A model generated the notes under the pieces. It saw only the letters and a program-made list of their open reading frames with translations. It did no database searches and had not been told where the DNA came from. 64,000 nucleotides of DNA from NCBI GenBank assembly GCA_037179385.1, contig CM074190.1, positions 6,338,284 through 6,402,283 of the forward strand, written 5' to 3'. Every line of letters starts with the position of its first letter. The first letter of the stretch is position 1. This document shows positions 58,901 through 64,000 of this stretch, in pieces. This stretch comes from Holothuria scabra. Taxonomy: Eukaryota > Echinodermata > Holothuroidea > Aspidochirotida > Holothuriidae. The position numbers and the translations under genes were made by a program.

Positions 58901-61900
58901 TTGAGTGAGTGTTGTTGATCTGCGTTCCCATTAGTGTTTGATCCACCTCGGTAGATCAAGATCCACCTCCCTGGATCAAATGGGAACACGGCTATACAGC
59001 TCAATTGACTTAAGCTTTTTACTGTATAAGTGGTGTTAATTGACTCTTATAAACCCTCTGAAGAAAGCTTATTTTTATCTCAGTACATAACCATGACAGC
59101 CCATTGTTTGTATATACTCCTATTTCCTGCCATTCCCTGCAGGCATTCAGTACTCTGTTTGTGGTCAAAATGTCAGTCCTCCATGAAAGTCACACCTCTG
59201 CTAAATCCAGCATAAAATAACTGTCCACATTATCTTGTCTCATCTGACCACGAATAAAAGTTGTTTGCCTAGCCCTTGTCTGGAGATGGAGAAGTTCATG
59301 TACACTGATCAAGTTTCTAAACTGAAAGTCATCTAAGAAATACTGTAGATTGACACCCTTCAGAAATTAGTGTCCTTTACATAGAAGCTGGTGGAATTGA
59401 ACAAATACTGTGTTTGTATAAGGAATTTTGTTGAACACAACTTTAAACATTGGTGTCTGTCTAGATTGGTGTTTCTGCTTTACAGTTTCAATACATGCTC
59501 TACAGTGATTATTTGTCACTTAGTTTCATTCTAGAATTTGTTTTAAATTTTTGATAGCATAAAATGTATCAGCATACTACTTGCCTCATCTCTGCATATA
59601 TCTGGATAACCGCACCAAAAAAGTAACCCCTGTGTGAAGGATAATATAGTTATGTCAAATATCATCATCAAGTGGGAGTTCTTGTCTCACATTTCATTTT
59701 TATCCATGTCACTATCCCCCCCCCCCCCCCCCACACAGAAAAAAGGTGTACCATTAAGCTTAATGCATAAAACCATTGCTTCAAGATTACCCTTTATGAC
59801 ACTTTTCAAAAGTATTAAGATTTTATTTTGCATTGCTGCTGTCATTTAAAAGTAGTTCAGGTAATAAGAGCAAGCATAATGTTGTATACTGTGTATCAAA
59901 CAAGGAAAACTTGTACTGTATGTTATGCTGTACCTACAGTATAAGTAGACAAAAGGGGAATTAAAAGTCTTGTTAAATTATGGATAAACATGCTCCTTTA
60001 AATTGGAATTTTGGGTATTGAGGATAGCTCTCTATATAATGATGTCTCTATGATCCAAAAAGCTGACTGCATTGAGGTTAGTGTTACAACAAGCCCTAAT
60101 CCTAACAGTCATCCATAAATTGGAACATACAGTAGAGACATCTCAACAGAAAGGTGTAACCTTGGCTATAAGTGATGGTCCTTTTGTATTTGTTTTTTGG
60201 TGTAATGCCCTTCACAATGCCTATGATATCCTTGAAAATTAACAAAAAATAGGAACCCTAATAATCCAGAAATTAACAAGATTTGTAATTTGCCTTAAAT
60301 TGTCTGCTTGTAGGAACACCACATAACAGAGTACAAGTCAAGTGTCCTTTGTTTGATACACAGTAGATACTATTATGCTAGTTTTGATTACCTGAACTAC
60401 AGTACTTTCTGAAAAACAAGCCTTACTGAGAGGGCTAAATAAGTGTAAGACACTATCTCCAGACAGGTAGGAAATGGTTAAAGCCATTGAGCTGTACGAT
60501 TCAATGAGAAAACCCCTCAGGACACTGTGGCAGTCAAATGTGATGAATTAGGTATTAAAGGTAACAGTGACCAGCAATTTTCACAGACTCTGGTGGGTCA
60601 GTTACAATTTGATTCATTCAATTAGGCAATCTCAGTTCAAGCATGCTCAGGGGTATTTGATCCAAATGATCAGTTATTTAGTTCTTTTTATAAAACTAAT
60701 TACCCGTGGTGTACTTAATTATCTAGTTCCCACTTCCATGTCCTTATGAGGACAGTGGCACAAGGTTTGTCTGTAATTTTTAACAATCTTTGATACTAAA
60801 TTTAATGTTATCTTCATATTTTCTTCAGGCTAACCCTGTGTTTTCCAGTCTGTGTTCTCACATTCCCAGTGTTTCGTTGATTGGATAGTGTTACCATAGT
60901 AACGAGGCCAAATATTTCACATGCAGATTACAGCAAAATTTAAGAAAATACCTGTCATCAGTGCCATAAATACCTGTGACCTTGCTTGATTAAAACAAAC
61001 TCGATGTTTAAAACTGCTTAACCCTGCGATTTGAGGTGGACCGAAATTTAAACACCGACCCCGCGTTAACCCATGTTACTTGAGCATGAGGTAACACAGT
61101 GTTACCTCGAGCACGGGGTATGTGAGAACACAGTATTTGATCCAATGCTTGTAGGAGAGTGTGTCGATGAGGGCTTGTTTAAACACTAACCTCAATGCAG
61201 ACTTTTCGAAACATATAGGCATCAGAACATAGAGACTTCAGAATGGAGAGTCCCCATTGACCAAACTTGATAAAAATGGTTTCAAAATACCGCTTTATCA
61301 AGTAATGAGACAGTTTTCTGGCATATTAAAGCTGTGTGAGAAATTCCTCTTGTATGTGGAGATCAAAGTTTTGAGGTGACAATTAGATCAAACTTTGTAG
61401 ACATAATATTTTTAGGGGGATAACTGTGAGGGATCTCATACCATGGAGGTAGTACTTCCATACTCATACTGTACTAAGCTTTATTTTGAATTGCTCATGT
61501 TGGTAAGGTGATCACTATTGTTTTTAAGGGGTCAAAAGGCCATTTTGGGTCATATGAGGTCAAAAAGTTTTAACCTTACTAGTATTATATCTCAATTAAG
61601 TAGGATAATTGTATGGGTTCTCATGCATGTCATGTTTGTTTACGTGTTTGCTATGATATATATCATACGGCAAGGAATCCCTAAGCCTGTTGGCTTTCTA
61701 GTTTACGCACTCGGATTTGTTTAAGCACACAAATATGACTATTAAAACACTGGAAACACTGGAGATTCTCACTTAGGTGCATACATTTTTTCAATCTGAC
61801 ATCTATCAAAACAAACTGTGAAATATTTTGATTGCCATTTTAAAATTTTGCTACAGGTTCAAAACTTTAAAAGAATACTTTGAAACCTCTGTAAAACTAG

Positions 61901-64000
61901 ATTTTGATTATTACTCTGGCAGCAGTGTTAATTCTTGTTTTAAAGCTGCCTTCAAGTTGATAAATGAAGTGGGCAATTTGGATGGTTGTAAGGGGTGGAG
62001 GAGGCCATCACTTTCATTTCGTCATTTCATTTTTGATTCCTTGCCTATTGTTTTTGGTGGAGGTCAAAGGTTATTTGAGGTCACCAGAGGTCAAAGACCA
62101 AAAACCTTTTAATCACTTTATCTTGAGATAGGAATGACCAACACTTTTCATGTTTGGCATATAGATTTGCCATGTTGAAATGAAGAACCCTAATGTTTTT
62201 GGTGGAGGTCAAAGGTAATTTGAGGTCACCAGAGATCAAAGAGGGTCCAAAACCTTTCAATCCCAGTATCTTGAGTTAGGAATAACCAACACTTTTCATA
62301 TTTATTTGGTAAATAGATTTGCCATGTTGAGAGGAAGGACCCTATCATTTGTGGTGGTCAAAGGTCATTTGAGGTCATCAGAGATCAAAGACTGAAAATT
62401 TTGTTATAGGAAATATTGAGATAGGAATGACCAACACTTTTCATATTTGGTATATAGATTTGCCATGTGGAGAGGAAGAACCCTATTGTTTTTGGTGGAG
62501 GTCAAAGGTCATTTGAGGTCACCAGAGATCAAAGACCAAAAACCTTGTAATCACGTTATCCTGAGTTAGGAATGACCGACACTTTTCATATATGATATAT
62601 AGATTTGCCATGTTGAGAGGAAGAAGCATATTGTTTTTGGTGGAGGTCAAAGGTCATTTGAGGTCACCAGAGATCAAAGACGGAAAACCTTGTAATCGTG
62701 ATATCTTTGGATAGGAATGATCAACACTTTTCATATTTGGGTACATAGATTTGCCATGGTGAGAGGAAGAACCCTATCATTTTTGGTAGAGGTTAAAGGT
62801 CATTTGAGGACACTGTTTTCAGTGGTTTATGAGGACAACAAATTAGCACCCCTTTTTCAGAAAGGAATCACTAAGCCTTTTGGCTTTCTGGTTGTGGAAG
62901 GTAACTGTACACTACAAAAGGCTTTTTGATATTGTATTCCATGAAATTCACTCAATTAATGAACATGATAGCCAAACAGTGATTGTGCATAAAGAGATTG
63001 AATTTTGGAATGGTTTTCACCTGCATGTTGGATATTGTCTGATTTCTATGTAGTACTTAATAGTATATCTGTATTTGATTGTTAAGGGCCTGCACAACTG
63101 TTCATGTGTTTTATGAAAAAGCAATGATCTTAGACTTAAAAATACTACTGAAAACTTGAGCTTTTATCCTATTTATTATTTCCTTACTCCTACCTTACTC
63201 TTACTTTTTGCAAAATACTGGTCCTTCTTTTCTCATACTTATTTGTCTGGGTCTGCTTGAAAGCATGTTGTACAGTAGGCCTACCAATGTTTCTGTAATT
63301 ATATATATCCTATTTCTAGCGGCAGACTTTAGAAACTCATGTGGGGGGGGGGGGAAGAGTTCTTGCGACTGCATATTCCATGCATTTTAGCCTTGTTGAA
63401 AACATCTCTTCATAGAACTTTAGTTACTTTGAGAGTTGACCTTTTGAATAGAATTGAAGGCAGAATACATTTTGACAAACCATTTCTATGATGAATTGCT
63501 TCATTCCCTATCCCATCTTTCCTCAGTTATCCCTCCCAACATTGTTGCTGCATTGTTGCATTCAAGGCAATGGTGTTTATCCTTTTTGCCAGACTTTTAA
63601 GAGTTGAGTTTAAGTTCGCTGGAGTTTTACACATCAACAATGTCTAACTTTGTTTAACCATACCCCACCCATGTCCTTTTTGCCAGTTGTGTGTCACTTT
63701 GTTATATTCCCTATTCCATTGCTTATGCAGTGCTTCATGCACACACAACACCAACAAAGTATGTTCCAATTTTTTAAAGTCTTTTGTATAACTTGGTTTA
63801 TGGATTGTGAAGAATGTCTGAAGGTAAATCAAACAAAACAATGTATGAAGACATGTCAGTTGTAACATATTTTTGTGACATTCTTTATGTATGTAACATT
63901 AGGCATGATGGTGGATTTTTTCTTTTTTTTTTTTTTTTTTTTTTACTTTTTTATTTATTCTGACCTTGCTTGAAAATCTTGTCATTGTAGCACAGAATAC
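43976..64000 (+). CDS. Gene B: zinc-ribbon N-terminus plus acidic exon array, 3' end outside
   Basis: Exons: 43,976-43,996, 49,947-50,117, 50,389-50,575, then acidic phase 1-1 exons at 52,815-52,898, 53,136-53,225, 53,625-53,696, 54,307-54,384, 55,977-56,054 and 63,991 onward. Phases agree throughout (0, 0, 1, then 1-1). Protein order: MDRPSKK, a Cys-x2-Cys/Cys-x2-Cys ribbon, a conserved-looking region, acidic repeats. Exon 3 of gene A is the same exon type. I infer that B is a neighbouring paralogue of the KDZ gene and that its KDZ core lies right of the window; that is not seen. Intron 1 (about 6 kb) contains two LINE remnants and a satellite block. Confidence 0.7.
44020..45080. repeat. TAGGCCTA-rich segment
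   Basis: Palindromic words TAGGCCTA, CCTAGG and GGCCTAGGCC recur at least ten times (near 44,000, 44,040, 44,090, 44,105, 44,630, 44,825, 44,855, 45,075). They overlap both the start of intron 1 and the LINE remnant, so they seem to spread through unrelated sequence. Confidence 0.6.
44250..44745 (+). mobile_element. Decayed LINE reverse transcriptase C-terminal part
   Basis: Translation with frame changes and stops gives AYKSLVKPKLE, then IEKVQRLAGYSSRMVT, then VKSMLKDLNWESLEPAD and finally TIPLWNHLPPELKSAPSVLS. This is the standard order in jockey/CR1-like reverse transcriptase C-termini (lysine-VKP-LE, IE.VQR.A, ML..L.W.SLE, WN.LP). It sits in intron 1 of gene B. Confidence 0.75.
45330..46740 (+). 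mobile_element. Decayed LINE reverse transcriptase, second remnant
   Basis: Frames at 45,591-45,884 and 45,769-46,074 give QLAKEVKINPKTFHAYVRSK, then VCKKLKSLKANNALGPDGVH and FVPTDWLVAYVTPIFKK, then after a stop MPCNYRPVSLTSVVCKVMES. These are CR1/L2-type fingers-palm motifs. Later text resembles the YFDFSEAFDKVP region around 46,290-46,330. Several stops and shifts. The NYRPVS...VVCKVMES block occurs twice (about 45,345-45,412 and 46,075-46,140), so the copy has an internal duplication. Confidence 0.8.
46745..47369. other. Intron 1 of gene B: nothing recognised
   Basis: A+T-rich, GTACTGTACAGTA-like words and a T run at 47,159-47,175. No gene or named repeat. Confidence 0.4.
47370..48290 (+). 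repeat. AGGTCA-satellite element, copy 8
   Basis: Starts GATAAGAGAAACCAGTTGC with TGTGTGTG, then five to six units with ACATGATATCTCAAGATAGG, GTGATTTTGGTAGAGGTCAA and CATCTGGGGTCATCAGG. The decay is moderate. Intron 1 of gene B. Confidence 0.75.
48291..49249. other. Intron 1 of gene B: nothing recognised
   Basis: No open frame, repeat or motif that I can identify. Confidence 0.4.
49250..49420 (-). mobile_element. Probable LINE 3' tail, minus strand
   Basis: On the minus strand the segment ends AATAAAACTGAAACTGAAAC, a short-repeat tail after a polyadenylation-like AATAAA, preceded by TCTTATACCTCATATTGAGG. This form is common in LINE 3' ends. No coding part is left. A similar tail (AATAAAGGTGTCCTATCTTA on the minus strand) is seen at 54,495-54,545. 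Confidence 0.45.
49947..50117 (+). CDS. Gene B exon 2: zinc-ribbon-like Cys pairs
   Basis: 171 bases after TGATGTTTTTAG, phase 0 at both ends, donor AGAAGG|GTAAGA. It encodes HGGSTKKSCNNCGQSLPVAK and VTCSSCGISTRKIKK, a C-x2-C...C-x2-C pair of knuckles with 13 residues between, followed by a lysine-rich run. Spacing fits a small zinc ribbon. I recall similar short ribbons at the N-terminus of animal KDZ-family proteins, but cannot confirm it here. Confidence 0.8.
50389..50575 (+). CDS. Gene B exon 3: conserved-looking region
   Basis: 187 bases after TCTTTAACAG, phase 0 in and phase 1 out at AGAAT|GTAAGT. It encodes ANQLWATHKYNVVVLYHSQN, then CSAFATAGLGQQFLNE and VQSLLRKFIVSHIVSQE. It has alternating hydrophobic strands and a helix. 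No named domain recognised. The phase 1 exit fits every exon of the following array. Confidence 0.8.
50576..52180. other. Intron 3 of gene B, left part
   Basis: Holds a TTTG/TTCG tetranucleotide tract at 51,040-51,112 and the possible mini-exon at 51,215. Otherwise I see nothing recognisable. Confidence 0.45.
51215..51241 (+). CDS. Possible alternative terminal mini-exon of gene B
   Basis: After TTAATTCCTACAG the frame set by exon 3 (phase 1) reads VSNSHSKK and then a TAA at 51,242-51,244. The same bases contain a perfect donor, GTAAGT, at 51,240, which would leave in phase 2 and not fit the next exons. Either it is a stop-containing alternative end giving a short protein, or a chance acceptor. 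Confidence 0.2.
52185..52495 (+). repeat. Duplicated intronic block Z, copy 1
   Basis: Aligns with 56,235-56,548 over about 310 bases: AAGCTGAAAGGGGATGTAGC, CTATTGTACCAGAATGGTAA and CAGTTTTTCCCTAAAAACTG are identical or nearly so. Lies just before array exons a-d; copy 2 lies after exon e. Confidence 0.85.
52815..52898 (+). CDS. Gene B array exon a (type 1)
   Basis: 84 bases between ATACTTGTAG and GACTG|GTATGT, phase 1-1. Encodes QDSVEDDELLMTRGGEISDN and a short Gly/Ser/Asp end. Closely similar to exon c (53,625), both in exon and in the TCATACTTGTAG acceptor region. Confidence 0.8.
53136..53225 (+). CDS. Gene B array exon b (type 2)
   Basis: 90 bases after TTTTGTCCTTGTAG, phase 1-1, donor AAGTG|GTATGT. 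Encodes QNYEEVNEEVNEVSETTMED then HEGDISG. It contains an internal EEVNEEVNE duplication of 12 bases compared with exon d. Flanking intron sequence on both sides matches that of exon d. Confidence 0.8.
53625..53696 (+). CDS. Gene B array exon c (type 1)
   Basis: 72 bases after TCATACTTGTAG, phase 1-1, donor AACTG|GTAAGT. Encodes KDSVEDDEILMTQGKETRDI and DLT. Copy of exon a with substitutions and a 12-base shortening. Confidence 0.8.
53740..54125. repeat. Extra sequence inside the second exon unit
   Basis: The intron between exons c and d is 611 bases but only 238 between a and b, although the flanks are alike. The extra material, roughly 53,740-54,125, is probably an insertion; GGCC-TTCAT words occur near both ends (about 53,750 and 54,070), but I cannot define terminal repeats. 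Confidence 0.35.
54307..54384 (+). CDS. Gene B array exon d (type 2)
   Basis: 78 bases after TTTTGTCCTTGTAG, phase 1-1, donor AAGTG|GTATGC. Encodes QNSEEVNEVSETTMEDHSFH and EGDISG. Copy of exon b without the internal 12-base repeat. Together exons a-b and c-d look like one duplicated two-exon unit. Confidence 0.8.
54620..55950 (+). repeat. AGGTCA-satellite element, copy 9
   Basis: Starts TTTTTGATTCCTTGCCAAAG, then a module shared with 16,985-17,110 (GGGTACAGGCCGCTCATGAG), a second start at about 54,930, and around six units; perfect AGGTCAAAGGTCA at 55,538. Separates array exons d and e of gene B. Confidence 0.85.
55977..56054 (+). CDS. Gene B array exon e
   Basis: 78 bases after TTATCCTTGTAG, phase 1-1, donor GAGTG|GTATGT. 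Encodes QSSVENDEVSMTPMKDPSPD and ENDMSG, which shares features of both exon types (SVE.DE from type 1, DMSG/DISG end from type 2). It lies after a 1.3-kb satellite insertion. Confidence 0.75.
56235..56548 (+). repeat. Duplicated intronic block Z, copy 2
   Basis: Second copy of 52,185-52,495. Part of it is open in one frame (about 96 codons), but copy 1 is not, so I treat it as non-coding. Confidence 0.85.
56860..57575 (+). repeat. AGGTCA-satellite element, copy 10
   Basis: Hairpin start GATTCCTTGCC...GGCAAGGAATC, long TG run, then four well preserved units, with AGGTCAAAGGTCA at 57,217 and GGGTCACCAGAGGTCA at about 57,078. One of the cleanest copies. Confidence 0.88.
58278..58553. repeat. 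Left arm of a 2.5-kb imperfect palindrome
   Basis: Reverse complement of 60,511-60,758 by eye: CTGTCCTCATGAGGACATG, TTAGTTTTA(C/T)AAAAAAGAAC, TGATCATTTGG.ATCAAATAC and CAGTGTCCTGA pair in order. Contains no coding sequence. Confidence 0.8.
58568..58993. mobile_element. 426-bp MITE with long terminal inverted repeats
   Basis: Starts AGCCGTGTTCCCATTTGATC and ends with its exact reverse complement. The terminal repeat is about 46 bases and nearly perfect. ATA flanks both ends (58,565-58,567 and 58,994-58,996), a possible 3-bp target duplication. The inside is packed with GTTCCCATT and GGTGGATCTTGATCTACC words in both orientations. No coding capacity. Confidence 0.88.
59851..60412. repeat. Inner palindrome with about 105-bp arms
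   Basis: 59,851-59,950 pairs with 60,301-60,412 as inverted repeats (AGTTCAGGTAAT, TACTGTGTATCAAACAA, ACTTGTACT). Lies between the arms of the larger palindrome. A C run of 17 at 59,717-59,732 is just outside. Confidence 0.75.
60511..60758. repeat. Right arm of the 2.5-kb imperfect palindrome
   Basis: Partner of 58,278-58,553. Confidence 0.8.
60850..61133. mobile_element. Small MITE, about 284 bp
   Basis: Left end CTGTGTTCTCACAT and right end ATGTGAGAACACAG are exact inverted repeats of 14 bases, with weaker pairing further in. Internal words GAGGTAACACAGTGTTACCTC form a short hairpin near 61,089-61,108. Target duplication is unclear. Confidence 0.7.
61380..61705 (+). repeat. AGGTCA-satellite fragment, copy 11
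   Basis: Decayed units and a 3' end CGGCAAGGAATCCCTAAGCC with a GTTGGCTTTCTAG tail, the same end as copies 1 and 5. Confidence 0.7.
62028..62897 (+). repeat. AGGTCA-satellite element, copy 12, regular 145-bp array
   Basis: Starts TTTTTGATTCCTTGCC and ends GGAATCACTAAGCC plus the TTTTGGCTTTCTGG tail. Inside are six units whose AGGTCA word begins at 62,061, 62,206, about 62,355, 62,499, 62,644 and 62,790: spacing 144-149. AGGTCACCAGAGGTCA is perfect at 62,078; AGGTCAAAGGTCA at 62,499 and 62,644. Confidence 0.9.
62900..63990. other. Intron before array exon f: mostly nothing recognised
   Basis: A poly-G run at 63,343-63,354 and a T run at 63,925-63,943. The last 150 bases resemble the intron in front of array exons b and d, so the duplicated unit extends into the intron. 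Confidence 0.5.
63991..64000 (+). CDS. Gene B array exon f, cut by the window edge
   Basis: The last ten bases, CACAGAATAC, follow CTTGTCATTGTAG. They match the start of the array exons (CACAAAATT/CACAAGATT), and the preceding 30 bases match the intron end before exons b and d. The exon is therefore another array member continuing outside the window. Confidence 0.65.

Noticed and set aside
61828..62112. 94-codon + frame with protein-like start
   Set aside because: Second half is satellite text; the first half (KTLKEYFETSVKLDFDYY) has no supporting splice phase. Left uncalled.
1..64000. CRISPR arrays, bacterial operons, tRNA or rRNA genes
   Set aside because: Sequence is eukaryotic with GT/AG introns; the tandem arrays lack spacer structure, and I found no cloverleaf or rRNA text.

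Overview
This window is eukaryotic nuclear DNA from an animal. Coding sequence comes in short exons with GT/AG borders and consistent codon phases, separated by long A+T-rich introns. Spacers and introns are packed with LINE remnants, a Penelope-like remnant, small inverted-repeat transposons, minisatellites and an abundant AGGTCA-rich satellite. The repeat style (that satellite, TAGGCCTA palindromes, LINE tails made of pentanucleotides) suggests a marine invertebrate deuterostome, perhaps an echinoderm. That placement is pattern recognition, not a database result.

Gene A (about 91-28,094, + strand, 5' end outside the window) is a multi-exon gene for a KDZ (Kyakuja-Dileera-Zisupton) transposase-type protein. 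I reconstruct 17 exons. All splice phases agree and the coding length closes exactly: 1,008 complete codons after a split first codon, ending at the TAA at 28,092-28,094. The product has a basic and acidic linker, a CxC-type cysteine/histidine cluster, the KDZ catalytic core with candidate acidic residues in three exons, a coiled-coil-like C-terminal part and an acidic Ser/Asp tail. Its introns hold many satellite blocks, a Penelope-like GIY-YIG remnant, a Harbinger-like MITE with a matching empty site elsewhere in the window, and duplicated repeat blocks.

The spacer from about 28.1 to 43.9 kb contains an orphan minus-strand ORF, a minisatellite with 86/168-bp periodicity, LINE 3' ends with pentanucleotide tails, a 2.08-kb hAT-type non-autonomous element with perfect 8-bp target duplications, and a long but broken minus-strand LINE with endonuclease and reverse transcriptase parts.

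Gene B starts at the ATG at 43,976, just after a CpG-richer stretch, and runs off the right edge. Its first exon encodes seven residues. It is followed by a zinc-ribbon-like exon (two Cys pairs), a conserved-looking exon, and an array of at least six small acidic exons (72-90 bp), all in phase 1-1 and clearly duplicated from one another. Exon 3 of gene A has the same size class, phase and composition. I infer that A and B are neighbouring, same-orientation members of one family, with the window showing the C-terminal part of one and the N-terminal part of the next. The KDZ part of B is not visible, so this is inference. The rightmost 8 kb, inside a long intron of B, holds nested palindromic elements and further satellite blocks.
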